Shown here piece after piece: positions 1 to 8,343 of a stretch of DNA of 64,000 nt. The stretch comes from Ectobacillus antri (lineage in GTDB: Bacteria; Bacillota; Bacilli; Bacillales; Bacillaceae_G). Every line of letters begins with the position of its first letter. Position 1 is the stretch's first letter. The notes beneath the pieces are model-generated. The model saw only the letters and a program-made list of their open reading frames with translations. It was not told where the DNA came from and made no database searches. The position numbers were made by a program, and so were the translations under genes. The stretch spans positions 414,769 through 478,768 of the forward strand of contig NZ_RIAV01000001.1 of the NCBI RefSeq assembly GCF_003852715.1, read 5' to 3'.

Positions 1-1
1 A

Positions 2-283
2 AAACAAATCTCCACATTGGATTTAAAACAACAATTAAATCATCGGAACAAGCAATATATTGATGTTCGTACACCGGGTGAGTTTAAAGTGAATAGTATC
101 CGAGGTTTTCAAAATATTCCGCTGCAGCAGCTACCAAACAAATTAGACGGATTGTCCAAAGAGAAGGAAATCATCGTTATTTGCCAAAGTGGTATGAGAA
201 GCAGTAAAGCATGTAGATTACTCAAAAAGCAAGGATTTCAAAACATTACAAATGTAAAAGGCGGCATGAGCGCCTGGAGCTAA
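2..283 (+). CDS. Rhodanese-like protein, 5' end cut by window edge
   Basis: Single rhodanese domain that would move sulfane sulfur through a cysteine persulfide. The frame is open to the left edge, so the N-terminus lies outside the window; the TTG at 17 sits inside coding sequence and is unlikely to be the start. The active-site loop CQSGMRS carries the sulfur-accepting Cys, and the IDVRTPGEF motif opens the domain. Related Bacillus proteins often carry an N-terminal membrane helix before this point; that is family knowledge and cannot be seen here. It is the first of four consecutive genes encoding rhodanese domains. Confidence 0.85.
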   Translation, partial: KQISTLDLKQQLNHRNKQYIDVRTPGEFKVNSIRGFQNIPLQQLPNKLDGLSKEKEIIVICQSGMRSSKACRLLKKQGFQNITNVKGGMSAWS

Positions 284-299
284 AGAGGGAGTGGTTGAA

Positions 300-596
300 A
301 TGAGAGAAATTACGCCGCAAGAGGTTGAGACATTATTAAAACAGGGTAAGAGTTTAAACATTCTTGATGTTCGTGAAGTTACGGAAGTCGCAGAAGGAAA
401 AATACCTGGTGCGGTGAATTTGCCGCTTGGTTGGATTGAATTCCGGATGCATGAACTTGACAGCAGAAAAGAATACATTGTCGTGTGTCGTTCCGGCGGC
501 AGAAGTGCCAGCGCTGTACAGTTTTTAGAAGGAAAAGGCTTTAACGTTATTAACATGCAAGGTGGCATGCTGGCATGGACAGGAGAAGTAGAATAA
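300..596 (+). CDS. Stand-alone rhodanese (sulfurtransferase)
   Basis: Compact 98-residue rhodanese domain, the usual size for single-domain sulfurtransferases. LDVRE opens the fold and Cys63 lies in the loop CRSGGRS. A GTG at 291 is in frame, but the purine-rich AGAGGGA at 284-290 abuts it and is correctly spaced (9 nt) for ATG 300, so 300 is preferred. It lies 16 bases after the preceding rhodanese and 13 before the TusA-rhodanese fusion, so co-transcription is likely. A role in sulfide or persulfide handling is inferred from the operon. Confidence 0.85.
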   Translation: MREITPQEVETLLKQGKSLNILDVREVTEVAEGKIPGAVNLPLGWIEFRMHELDSRKEYIVVCRSGGRSASAVQFLEGKGFNVINMQGGMLAWTGEVE

Positions 597-609
597 AGGG
601 GGATTTGAC

Positions 610-1185
610 ATGGAACAGATGAAAGCGAATGTATTGCTAGATGCAAAAGGCTTGGCGTGCCCAATGCCAATCGTGAAAACAAAAAAAATCATGAATACGA
701 TGGAAGCAGGCCAAGTGCTTGAGGTACAAGCAACGGACAAAGGCTCAAAGGCTGACTTAAAAGCATGGGCGGAACGTACAGGACATCAGTATTTAGGTAC
801 GTTAGAAGAAGGTCCTGTATTAAAGCACTACTTACGAAAAGCGTCAGGAGAAGAAACGATTGAGCGTAAGCATCCGCATGTTGTTACAAATGCTGAGCTT
901 GCAAATAAATTAACAGAAGCAACAAGCATCGTTGTGCTGGATGTACGCGAAGCTGCAGAATATGCATTCAACCACATTCCAAATGCAGTTTCTATCCCAC
1001 TTGGAGAGCTTGAAAATCGCATGCATGAGCTAAACAAAAACGATGAAATTTTTGTAGTATGTCGAACAGGAAATCGCAGTGATTTAGCTGCACAAAAGCT
1101 GACAGAAAACGGCTTCACGCATGTAGTGAATGTTATACCGGGCATGAGCCAATGGTCCGGAAAAACAACGAGCGTAACGAACTAA
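610..1185 (+). CDS. TusA-rhodanese fusion protein
   Basis: Two-domain sulfur carrier. Residues 8-77 are a TusA/SirA domain with the conserved CPxP motif (GLACPMP, Cys17). Residues 85-187 are a rhodanese domain with active Cys151 in CRTGNRS. Such fusions resemble CstA of the staphylococcal cst operon, which accepts and relays persulfide sulfur. The RBS is GGGGGAT ahead of ATG 610. A weak inverted repeat around the stop (1170-1192) and the operator-like site at 1222 suggest that the next gene may have its own transcription start. Confidence 0.88.
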   Translation: MEQMKANVLLDAKGLACPMPIVKTKKIMNTMEAGQVLEVQATDKGSKADLKAWAERTGHQYLGTLEEGPVLKHYLRKASGEETIERKHPHVVTNAELANKLTEATSIVVLDVREAAEYAFNHIPNAVSIPLGELENRMHELNKNDEIFVVCRTGNRSDLAAQKLTENGFTHVVNVIPGMSQWSGKTTSVTN

Positions 1186-1221
1186 GTTACGTTCCTGTGC
1201 CAAATTTTTTTATCACAAAAT

Positions 1222-1238
1222 ATACCTAAGGGGGTAAT
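1222..1238 (+). promoter_or_regulatory. Candidate CsoR/CstR-type operator
   Basis: ATACCTAAGGGGGTAAT lies just upstream of the gene at 1243 and overlaps its Shine-Dalgarno. It has the ATACC...GGGGTAT-like pseudo-dyad with a central G run that is typical of sites bound by CsoR-family persulfide sensors such as CstR. No CsoR-family gene lies in the window. The assignment rests on motif resemblance and gene context. Confidence 0.45.
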
Positions 1239-1242
1239 TTGA

Positions 1243-2370
1243 ATGACTGTTCATGTAATGACTACAAAGGAAGTAACAAAAAAGGTATTTAATAAAGAAA
1301 AACTGTTTGTACTAGATGTTCGTAACGAAGGTGACTTCAATGATTGGAAAATTGAAGGTGCAAACTTTTCATACTTAAATGTGCCATACTTTGAGTTGTT
1401 GGACGGTGTAGAAGAAATCTTAGATCGCATTCCTACTGATCAAGAAGTTTTAGTAGTTTGTGCGAAAGAAGGTTCTTCTATCATGGTGGCCGAGATGCTT
1501 TCTGAAGCGGGACTTACGGTTTCCTATCTAAAAGGCGGTATGAAGGCTTGGAGTGAACACCTAGAGCCAGTTAAAATTGGCGATCTAAAAAACGGCGGGG
1601 AGATTTACCAATTCGTACGCATCGGAAAAGGCTGTCTATCTTACATGGTAATATCTAACGGAGAAGCAGCCATTATTGACGCAACGCGTATGACAGATGT
1701 ATACCTAGATTTTGCGAATAGCTTGCGTGCGAAAATTGTTCATGTGTTTGATACGCACCTGCATGCTGATCATATCTCCGGCGGACGTGTAATCGCTGAA
1801 AAAACAAACGCAACATATTGGTTGCCTCCAAAAGATGCGGAAGAGGTAGTGTTTAGTTATCAACCATTAGAGGACGGAACCGCAGTAACGATTGGAGACA
1901 CGGCAATTGATATTCATGCTCTATACTCACCAGGTCATACGATCGGCTCTACATCTTTCGTTGTGGATGGACAGTTCCTATTGACAGGTGACATTTTGTT
2001 CATCGACTCCATCGGAAGACCTGACCTGGCTGGAAAAGCTGAGGACTGGGTTGATGATCTGCGTGAAAGCTTGTATAAACGCTATAAAGAACTGTCAGCT
2101 GATTTGCTTGTATTGCCTGCACACTTCATGATTATTGAAGAGCTTAATGAAGATGGCAGTGTATCTGAAAAGCTAGGTGTGTTGTATGCACAAAATCACG
2201 GCTTAAATATTGCCGATGAAAACGAATTTAGAAAACTTGTGACGGAAAATCTGCCGCCGCAACCGAATGCATACCAAGAGATTCGTCAAACAAACATGGG
2301 TAAAATCACACCAGATGAAGAACAGCAACGCGAGATGGAAATCGGTCCAAACCGCTGTGCGGTACGATAA
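1243..2370 (+). CDS. Rhodanese / metallo-beta-lactamase fusion, persulfide dioxygenase-like
   Basis: 375 residues. Residues 1-105 form a rhodanese domain with Cys73 in the loop CAKEGSS. Residues ~118-370 form a metallo-beta-lactamase fold with the metal motif THLHADH (His172, His174, Asp176, His177), a later SPGHT motif and LTGDILF. Enzymes with this fold in sulfur operons (CstB, ETHE1) oxidise persulfides to sulfite or thiosulfate, which fits the sulfite exporter downstream. Here the rhodanese precedes the lactamase domain, whereas CstB carries it at the C-terminus, so the exact activity is uncertain. The RBS AAGGGGGT overlaps the candidate operator. Confidence 0.85.
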   Translation: MTVHVMTTKEVTKKVFNKEKLFVLDVRNEGDFNDWKIEGANFSYLNVPYFELLDGVEEILDRIPTDQEVLVVCAKEGSSIMVAEMLSEAGLTVSYLKGGMKAWSEHLEPVKIGDLKNGGEIYQFVRIGKGCLSYMVISNGEAAIIDATRMTDVYLDFANSLRAKIVHVFDTHLHADHISGGRVIAEKTNATYWLPPKDAEEVVFSYQPLEDGTAVTIGDTAIDIHALYSPGHTIGSTSFVVDGQFLLTGDILFIDSIGRPDLAGKAEDWVDDLRESLYKRYKELSADLLVLPAHFMIIEELNEDGSVSEKLGVLYAQNHGLNIADENEFRKLVTENLPPQPNAYQEIRQTNMGKITPDEEQQREMEIGPNRCAVR

Positions 2371-2389
2371 ATCATAAGGAGGAAGAAAC

Positions 2390-2617
2390 ATGGAAGTAAA
2401 ACAAGTATTAGATGCAAAAGGTTTAGCATGCCCTATGCCCATTGTTCGAACAAAGAAAGCTATAAACGAACTGCAAACAGGGGAAGTGCTAGAGATACAT
2501 GCGACAGATAAAGGGGCAAAAAATGATCTAACTGCCTGGGCGAAATCTGGCGGACACACATTACTCCAACATACAGAAGAGAACGGTATCTTTAAATTTT
2601 GGATACAAAAGGGCTAA
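2390..2617 (+). CDS. TusA-family sulfur carrier
   Basis: 75-residue stand-alone TusA/SirA protein with the CPxP motif (Cys14 in GLACPMP). It is clearly paralogous to the N-terminal half of the fusion at 610: both share the DAKGLACPMPIV core and the ATDKG motif. It follows the metallo-hydrolase by 19 bases with an AAGGAGG RBS, and would carry sulfur between the rhodaneses and acceptors in the cytoplasm. A terminator follows directly. Confidence 0.88.
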   Translation: MEVKQVLDAKGLACPMPIVRTKKAINELQTGEVLEIHATDKGAKNDLTAWAKSGGHTLLQHTEENGIFKFWIQKG

Positions 2618-2620
2618 TTG

Positions 2621-2650
2621 AAAAGGGAACCGATATGAGGTTCCCTTTTG
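2621..2650 (+). terminator. Rho-independent terminator after tusA-like gene
   Basis: AAAAGGGAACC pairs with GGTTCCCTTTTG across a short loop, ending in a T tract. The exporter gene starts 20 bases later, so it either depends on read-through or has its own signal. Confidence 0.7.
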
Positions 2651-2669
2651 TTACAGGGAGGGGTATTAC

Positions 2670-3446
2670 ATGGATGTTACATTTATCATTGTTATCTTTT
2701 TAATCGGATTTATCGGTTCTTATATTTCTGGTATGCTCGGCATTGGCGGCTCGATTATTAAATATCCGATGCTTTTATATATTCCGCCGCTATTTGGAAT
2801 TGCGGCATTTAGTGCACACGAAGTATCGGGTATCAGTGCAATTCAAGTCTTCTTCGCCACACTCGGCGGTGTGTGGGCGTACCGAACAGGAGGTTACTTG
2901 AACAAAACGCTAATCGGTTATATGGGAGCAAGCATTTTAATCGGTAGCTTTGTTGGCGGATATGGCTCTAGAATGCTGCCTGAGAGCGGTATTAATGTAA
3001 CCTATGGTATATTGGCTCTTATTGCCGCTATTATGATGTTTGTGCCGAAAAAAAATGTTGATGATATGCCATTCGATCAAGTTACCTTTAATAAATGGAT
3101 TGCGGTGATACTAGCCTTTATCGTCGGTGTCGGTTCGGGCATTGTCGGCGCAGCTGGCGCATTTTTATTAGTACCGATTATGCTTGTTGTGCTGAAAATA
3201 CCAACGCGCATGACCATCGCTTCATCTTTAGCGATTACCTTTATCTCATCAATTGGTGCCACTGTCGGTAAAATCACAACCGGTCAAATCGATTACGGTC
3301 CTGCACTTATTATGATTGTCGCAAGTTTACTTGCTTCGCCGCTTGGTGCGATGGCAGGCAAGAAGATGAACACAAAAGTACTGCAAGTTATACTGGCCAT
3401 ATTGATTGCGGCTACTGCCATTAAAATCTGGACGGACATGCTGTGA
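2670..3446 (+). CDS. TauE/SafE-family membrane protein, probable sulfite exporter
   Basis: 258-residue polytopic membrane protein with two internally similar halves, each with a glycine-rich helix: [15 protein letters not shown] near the N-terminus and [14 protein letters not shown] in the middle. This is the TauE/SafE pattern, with 7-8 membrane helices. In cst-type operons the TauE member removes sulfite or other oxidised sulfur made by the persulfide dioxygenase, and the same job is inferred here. A GGGAGGGGTAT stretch at the RBS resembles half of the operator at 1222. Confidence 0.85.
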   Translation: MDVTFIIVIFLIGFIGSYISGMLGIGGSIIKYPMLLYIPPLFGIAAFSAHEVSGISAIQVFFATLGGVWAYRTGGYLNKTLIGYMGASILIGSFVGGYGSRMLPESGINVTYGILALIAAIMMFVPKKNVDDMPFDQVTFNKWIAVILAFIVGVGSGIVGAAGAFLLVPIMLVVLKIPTRMTIASSLAITFISSIGATVGKITTGQIDYGPALIMIVASLLASPLGAMAGKKMNTKVLQVILAILIAATAIKIWTDML

Positions 3447-3449
3447 AAA

Positions 3450-3612
3450 GAGGCTGGGACAAAAGGTTTTCAGCCAAAGAAAAATCCGAACTATTAGTCG
3501 GAATTCTCTACATAGAATTCGATCTAGTTCGGATTTTTCCTTTATGAGTGTTCGTTATTCTCTATTCTGTCGGCTTTAGAGTTACATAACTCAGTTATGT
3601 CCCGACCTCTTT
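3450..3612. repeat. Intergenic repeat-like element with nested inverted repeats
   Basis: Outer arms GAGGCTGGGAC (3450-3460) and GTCCCGACCTC (around 3600) pair imperfectly. Inside, AAAAATCCGAACTA and TAGTTCGGATTTTT form a perfect 14-bp stem, with GAATTC repeated between. The GAGGCTGGGACAAAA end is familiar from dispersed intergenic elements in Firmicutes. No coding potential was seen. It may also act as a transcription stop after the exporter gene. Confidence 0.5.
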
Positions 3613-3734
3613 GGCGGGAATACGAAGTAAAATAAGCAGGTAGCATCTTACTGGCGGTGAATTCCGTATCCTTTTGGTGCAAAACATGCTATAATTATAA
3701 ATTGAATATTCTGTTTTTTGTGGAGGGTAACATA

Positions 3735-4637
3735 ATGAATACAAAATTATTAGGTGCGGTTTGTTTGTCACTTGCCGCAGCTTTGTGGGGCGGGACGTAT
3801 GTGGTGAGTAAACATATGCTACATACCGTGCCGCCGTTTACTTTAATGTGGCTACGCTATTTGGTTGCGTTTCTTTGTTTATTTATTGTAATGCGGAGCG
3901 CGAAGGACAAGGTAGAAAGAATCGACAAAAGGAGTTGGCTCTTACTCGCGTGGATTGGCTTTATCGGTTACTTCGTTTCAATTGCCCTGCAATTTGTCGG
4001 TACAAAATTGTCCGATGCGCACACCGGTGCACTACTCACCTCTGCCACGCCGGCGTTTGTTGTTGTATTTGCACGCATAATTTTAAAGGAAGCACTCACC
4101 ATTCGCAAAGTAGTGTCGACTATCATGGCGACGTTTGGTGTAATCGTTGTTGTCGGGTGGAACGGCGGAACTGCAGCGAGTATAACGGGCATGATTCTCT
4201 TAGTAGGTGCCGCAGTGACATGGGCTTTATTGTCTGTATATGTCAAGCTCGCTTCCGTAACCTTGTCATCCCTCACCATTACTACATATGCTATTTTCTT
4301 TGCGTGGCTCTTTACCACACCCATGATGGTAGCCGAGTACATCACAACAAACATCACATTTACGATGTCGATGCTGCCAGGTATTTTCTATTTAGGGATT
4401 GCCTCCACCGCCGCCGCCTTTTTTCTATGGAACAAAGGCATGGAGCTCATGGATGCTGGAATTGGTTCATTGTTTTTCTTTTTACAGCCGCTTGTTGGGA
4501 GCTTACTCGGTTGGCTTTTATTAGACGAAACAATCAGTATCAGCTTTTTCAGCGGAGGCGTCCTCATCTTACTTGGCGTTCTTATTGCTACCTATGTACC
4601 ACAAAAAACAGCTCCGCAAAAGGCGGAGCATGTTTAG
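3735..4637 (+). CDS. EamA/DMT-family transporter
   Basis: 300 residues with ten predicted membrane helices in two EamA repeats of about 140 residues, the drug/metabolite transporter plan. The N-terminus LSLAAALWGGTYVVSK is characteristic. ATG 3735 is chosen because GGAGGG lies 8 bases upstream; an in-frame ATG 78 bases earlier lacks a site and adds a non-conserved tail. The substrate is unknown; relatives export amino acids or metabolites. Its stop overlaps the end of the convergent DUF3231 gene by 4 bases. Confidence 0.85.
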   Translation: MNTKLLGAVCLSLAAALWGGTYVVSKHMLHTVPPFTLMWLRYLVAFLCLFIVMRSAKDKVERIDKRSWLLLAWIGFIGYFVSIALQFVGTKLSDAHTGALLTSATPAFVVVFARIILKEALTIRKVVSTIMATFGVIVVVGWNGGTAASITGMILLVGAAVTWALLSVYVKLASVTLSSLTITTYAIFFAWLFTTPMMVAEYITTNITFTMSMLPGIFYLGIASTAAAFFLWNKGMELMDAGIGSLFFFLQPLVGSLLGWLLLDETISISFFSGGVLILLGVLIATYVPQKTAPQKAEHV

Positions 4638-5626
4638 CGCAAATGATGAATGTCCATAGATGGCGGCTCTTCCAACCAACCATTCGCAATCATAATATGA
4701 ATGCCATCACGCGCAAATTCAAATACATCCTTTGCTAAAAAGCTCATCGTCGCATTTAAATCATTGCGTAAACTAAAGGCAGCACCAAAGCTTTGCCCGC
4801 CTAGTCCAAAATTACTCAACAAATATACGCAGTAGGTCATTAATTTTTCTGAAAAAGGAGATACAGTGGAATTTGTGACTGTACCTCCTGGTGTTGCGGG
4901 TACTTGAATATCCTCGGCTTGAAGAAGTGCCGTTGCTTCCGCAATCATTTTTTTAGAAAGCTGTTGGCCTTTTAAAAAGTAACGTTTTAAATCACTATCA
5001 TCCGCACACTGGGCAAAGCCGCTAATGAGCTGCATACCTGTAATATTTGTTTCAATTAAGTGATATAAGTAGCCAAATTCAATCGTATTTAATTTGCGTT
5101 TGTGACCAAGTATGTTTGTGCCTTTTAAATAGGCTTTATCAGTAATGTAAGCTGAAGACTGCGGCAAGTTGATAAATGTGGGCCTTGGCAGCAATCCTTC
5201 CTCCAAAAGATACGTTGTAAACTCATAATAATAGGTATGAGTAATTTGCGTAAGTCGTCTATAGTACTTGATAATATCATCACGATAAGTCATCGTCACA
5301 TGAAGGGTGTACATACCCATACTGATTTCCTTCAGGACGCGGCTGAACATTACACCAAATCCATTGATATATAACGGCGGCGCATTTAAATTAACATCGT
5401 GCTCCGTAAAGCCAATGGGAACGGCAGCACCTTCTTTTTGTAAAATATGTTTTAACTCTTCCACCATCGGATATAAATCTTTCCACATATTATCTAACAA
5501 CTTTCTAGCACGCGTACTTTCTGCCGTTTCTCTGAAATACTCAATCATACGTAAGATTACAGTTTTCTTTTGATACGTCATCCATAATGCACCAATCTCG
5601 GTTGAACATAGCGGTTGTTTTGACAT
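4634..5626 (-). CDS. DUF3231 family protein
   Basis: 330 residues made of two similar, mainly helical halves of about 160 residues, matching the duplicated DUF3231 domain found in Bacillus. No signal peptide or membrane segment is seen. It has a strong RBS (AGGAGG) ahead of ATG. The function is unknown. Ferritin-like helical packing and spore association have been suggested for relatives, but nothing in this sequence proves either. Confidence 0.75.
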   Translation of the reverse strand: MSKQPLCSTEIGALWMTYQKKTVILRMIEYFRETAESTRARKLLDNMWKDLYPMVEELKHILQKEGAAVPIGFTEHDVNLNAPPLYINGFGVMFSRVLKEISMGMYTLHVTMTYRDDIIKYYRRLTQITHTYYYEFTTYLLEEGLLPRPTFINLPQSSAYITDKAYLKGTNILGHKRKLNTIEFGYLYHLIETNITGMQLISGFAQCADDSDLKRYFLKGQQLSKKMIAEATALLQAEDIQVPATPGGTVTNSTVSPFSEKLMTYCVYLLSNFGLGGQSFGAAFSLRNDLNATMSFLAKDVFEFARDGIHIMIANGWLEEPPSMDIHHLR

Positions 5627-5703
5627 GTTTCCTCCTACACGAACATTTTTTTACCGATAGTTTGTGATATTTGTTTTGAAATATACGAAAGGAAGTGTTT
5701 TTC

Positions 5704-6217
5704 ATTGGGAAGTATTCATTACAGCTAGAATGTGTTAATGGTTACCCTTTTTTGCAGCGCTGATTGAGATTTGGGGCTTGAGAAAAATGATGATTCTGTC
5801 CATGAGAACCTTAGTCGATGGTTTAGCACTAACACTTTTTATGACGAAAGTGTTACAGCTCGTTTTGATTTGAGGCGTCATTAGCGTGCTCAGTTCTGTC
5901 TTATTTTGGACTGTTCTAGGTACATATATGGCAAACAAATGGTTTATAAAAAGTAGAGGCTTGGCCATTGAAATTGTAACAGCAAGTACGACAACGGTAC
6001 CGCCAACGGGCAGCTTGACACTGCAAGCCTTTGGGATTGAAAAAAGTGGCTATTATTTATGAGCGGATTTTTGCCCCACACCAAGCAGGGGCATCTGTAT
6101 CGGCATTGGGCGGTGGTTTGATATATAACATTTTTAGTTCATACACATGGGGGCCTGGAAGCGGGCATATTTTGGGTGTTGGCGAGCTTGTTTGTGATGG
6201 GAATCAAGTGGATGTAG
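5704..6217 (+). pseudogene. Decayed MFS transporter gene
   Basis: Translation of 5754-5990 gives recognisable MFS text (LIEIWGLRKMMILSMRTLVDG, then ANKWFIKSRGLAI) broken by a TGA at 5871 where a Trp is expected. Most of the middle is missing. From about 6060 another frame gives the C-terminal part (PHQAGASVSALGGG, SSYTW), and a further frameshift leads to LASLFVMGIKWM and a natural stop at 6215. At least one nonsense change, one large deletion and two frameshifts are present, so it cannot make a transporter. Confidence 0.75.
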
Positions 6218-6330
6218 ATGCGCTAGGAAAAGGTGTAAAGGTATAAAAGAGTTTTATTACGAAGTTTCTTGGTACGGTACTTGCTTATTGTTTTTCAAAG
6301 TTACAAGCACATCAAGCTAAAACGATGTAT

Positions 6331-6373
6331 AAAAAAAGAGTCTTTGCATTGGTAACGGAAAAGACTCTTTTTT
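6331..6373 (+). terminator. Strong hairpin with T tract
   Basis: AAAAAAGAGTCTTT pairs with AAAGACTCTTTTTT across about 14 bases. It probably ended the now-dead MFS gene and is symmetrical enough to act in both directions. Confidence 0.6.
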
Positions 6374-6400
6374 ACTTACTTATAAGAGCGTGTCGCAAAA

Positions 6401-6612
6401 CTACAATAAATATCCAATATTATGCATAAGCAAGACAAGCTGAGCATGAAAATGATACCGATTATACCCGAACATACGGAGAAATTCTAACCCTTTATCT
6501 TTTAAAGTATGAAACAAGCGTTCAGTCTGATTTCGTAGGTTGAAAATGGCTGTCCCCATCGCTGTTTGTAAGAAATCTGACATCACACGGCCGTATCCAT
6601 TTTTTCTCACAC
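6401..6612 (-). pseudogene. C-terminal remnant of a DDE transposase
   Basis: About 70 codons resembling the C-terminal end of IS transposases (NQTERLFHTLKDKGLEF, then HAQLVLLMHNIGYLL). The catalytic DDE region and N-terminus are absent. GAGCGTGTCGCAAAA at 6387-6401 looks like an IS terminal sequence. The other end stops abruptly at the CRISPR repeat at 6613, so the break lies at that junction. The family (IS5, IS1182 or IS4 type) cannot be fixed from this fragment. Confidence 0.6.
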
Positions 6613-6644
6613 GTCGCACCCCGAGTGGGTGTATGGATTGAAAT
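6613..6644 (+). CRISPR. Solitary type I-C CRISPR repeat
   Basis: The 32-nt sequence starts GTCGCACCCC and ends TATGGATTGAAAT. Length, 5' GTCGCAC, the internal stem (CACCC/GGGTG) and the 3' TGGATTGAAAT match the repeat class of subtype I-C. The next ~35 bases are unusually GC-rich for this genome and could be one spacer, but no second repeat follows. No cas gene is in the window. It is read as an eroded array end joined to a transposase fragment. Confidence 0.65.
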
Positions 6645-6765
6645 TACAGTGCCGGGCGCAGCGGTCCGAACGGAGTATTTGGCGCTTACTTTTATACAAA
6701 TTCCCGCTCAGAAATAATTTTCAGACAATAAGCAGAAAACAATTTCAATTATTTTCTGAATATTG

Positions 6766-6771
6766 TATAAT
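6766..6771 (+). promoter_or_regulatory. Probable -10 element of ilvA
   Basis: A perfect TATAAT lies 37 bases before the ilvA start in AT-rich DNA. A convincing -35 at 17 bases is lacking (TTTCAA at 6743). Confidence 0.4.
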
Positions 6772-6807
6772 ATTCAACATAAATTCAAACACAAGGCGGG
6801 TAAAGCG

Positions 6808-8067
6808 ATGAAAGATGTGAAAGAGCGGGTTAAAATTGAAGATATTCTGGTTGCCCAACAAAGATTGAAAGATGTGGTGAACCATACACCACTGCAGCGC
6901 GATCCGATTTTATCGGAACGATACGAATGCGATGTGTATTTAAAGCGCGAAGATTTACAGGTTGTCCGCTCGTTCAAAATTCGTGGTGCCTACAACTGTA
7001 TTAGTCATCTTACAGAAGAGGAAAGAAGCAGAGGCGTTGTATGTGCAAGTGCGGGCAATCATGCGCAGGGAGTAGCGTATACGTGCCGCAAGCTTAACAT
7101 TTCGGCCAAGATTTTTATGCCAAATACAACGCCAAATCAAAAAGTATCACAGGTTCGTTTTTTTGGCGGTTCTTCTGTTGAGGTAATCCTGCGAGGAGAT
7201 ACATTTGATAGCTCTTATAGCGAAGCTGTTGCATATGGAGAGCAGAACGGCTTGACGTTTATTCATCCGTTTGATAACCCACATGTGATTGCTGGTCAGG
7301 GTACAATCGGTGTTGAAATTTTACAAGATATCAATCGTTCTGTTGATTATGTATTTGCTGGTATTGGCGGCGGCGGCTTGATTTCTGGTCTTGGTACATA
7401 TATAAAAGGTGTAAGTCCTGCCACAAAGCTGATTGGGGTAGAGCCCTTTGGGGCGGCTTCTATGAAAGCAGCCTTGGAAGAAGGAAGTGTGGTAACGTTA
7501 TCACAAATCAGTTCTTTTGTGGACGGTGCAGCAGTAAAGCGTGTTGGCGCATTGCCTTTTGAAATAGCCCAACAATTACTTGATGATATTGTCGTTGTCC
7601 CAGAAGGACAGGTGTGCACGAGTATTTTGGAGTTGTATAACAAAAATGCGATTGTTGCCGAGCCGGCTGGCGCATTGTCAATTGCGGCACTTGAAACATA
7701 TCGGGAGTATATCCGCGGTAAAACAGTGGTTTGTGTCATCAGCGGTGGTAATAATGATATTGAACGCATGCAGGAGATGAAGGAGCGTTCCCTTATTCAT
7801 GAAGGGCTCAAGCATTATTTCATTATCGCTTTTCCGCAGCGACCGCGTGCGCTTCGTGAATTTTTAGATCGTGTGCTCGGGCCTGATGATGATATTACTC
7901 GCTTTGAATACACCAAAAAAAGCAACAAAGATAATGGTCCGGCTCTGGTTGGGATTGAACTGAAATGTAAGGAAAACTACGCGCCGCTCATTCGCCGTAT
8001 GCAGGAGCAAGGTGTACAGTATATGGAGATTAACCAAAATCCAACATTGTTCAATTTATTGATATAG
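6808..8067 (+). CDS. ilvA: Threonine ammonia-lyase (threonine deaminase)
   Basis: Converts threonine to 2-oxobutyrate and ammonia, the first step of isoleucine synthesis; PLP-dependent and cytoplasmic. Residues 1-320 are a fold-type II PLP domain with Lys57 in RSFKIRGAYN and the phosphate-binding GGGGLISG loop. Residues ~330-420 form a single ACT-like regulatory domain (HYFIIAFPQRPRALREF), as in the ~420-residue Bacillus enzyme. ATG 6808 is chosen for the AAGGCGGG site 8 bases upstream; an in-frame ATG 45 bases earlier overlaps the promoter. No ilv/leu neighbours are present. Confidence 0.92.
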   Translation: MKDVKERVKIEDILVAQQRLKDVVNHTPLQRDPILSERYECDVYLKREDLQVVRSFKIRGAYNCISHLTEEERSRGVVCASAGNHAQGVAYTCRKLNISAKIFMPNTTPNQKVSQVRFFGGSSVEVILRGDTFDSSYSEAVAYGEQNGLTFIHPFDNPHVIAGQGTIGVEILQDINRSVDYVFAGIGGGGLISGLGTYIKGVSPATKLIGVEPFGAASMKAALEEGSVVTLSQISSFVDGAAVKRVGALPFEIAQQLLDDIVVVPEGQVCTSILELYNKNAIVAEPAGALSIAALETYREYIRGKTVVCVISGGNNDIERMQEMKERSLIHEGLKHYFIIAFPQRPRALREFLDRVLGPDDDITRFEYTKKSNKDNGPALVGIELKCKENYAPLIRRMQEQGVQYMEINQNPTLFNLLI

Positions 8068-8116
8068 AAAGGATTTCATCCTAGTATGTAGGAATACATA
8101 AAAAAGGGATGATAGT

Positions 8117-8281
8117 ATGAGCGAGGCGAGGTGTTGTAGAGAGCTGTTAGAGAATGTAGGAAAGCTTGAAGCAACCGTTCATGCACTGCAGGCAGAGCTA
8201 TGAGAGCTGCGGCATGAAAAGAAGCCTGTGCAGTGGAAAGCCGCGGTAATTGAACAAATTGGTGGTCTTATAGTTAGGTGA
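8117..8281 (+). pseudogene. Small gene with in-frame stop
   Basis: A 55-codon frame with a GGGAT RBS starts at ATG 8117 and is cut by TGA at 8201. The flanks read as one helical, charged peptide (coiled-coil-like LLENVGKLEATVHALQAEL, then ELRHEKKPVQWKAAVIEQ). It is probably a nonsense-mutated small hypothetical gene. The family is not recognised. Confidence 0.45.
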
Positions 8282-8310
8282 GATTGTACTTCTCAGTATT
8301 TTTTGGAGAT

Positions 8311-8341
8311 GAAAAGAGATGGTCAAACGACCATCTCTTTT
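8311..8341. terminator. Bidirectional terminator
   Basis: AAAAGAGATGGTC and GACCATCTCTTTT form a perfect 13-bp stem with a 4-nt loop. It serves the leftward permease gene, whose stop is 3 bases away, and closes the ilvA side. Confidence 0.8.
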
Positions 8342-8343
8342 CA

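Noticed and set aside
3848..4738. 296-codon second frame within the EamA gene
   Set aside because: Overlaps a clear transporter in another frame and has Cys/His/Arg-rich, non-protein-like composition.
6645..6680. GC-rich 35 bases after the CRISPR repeat as a proven spacer
   Set aside because: Without a second repeat its boundary and origin cannot be shown; kept only as a suggestion.
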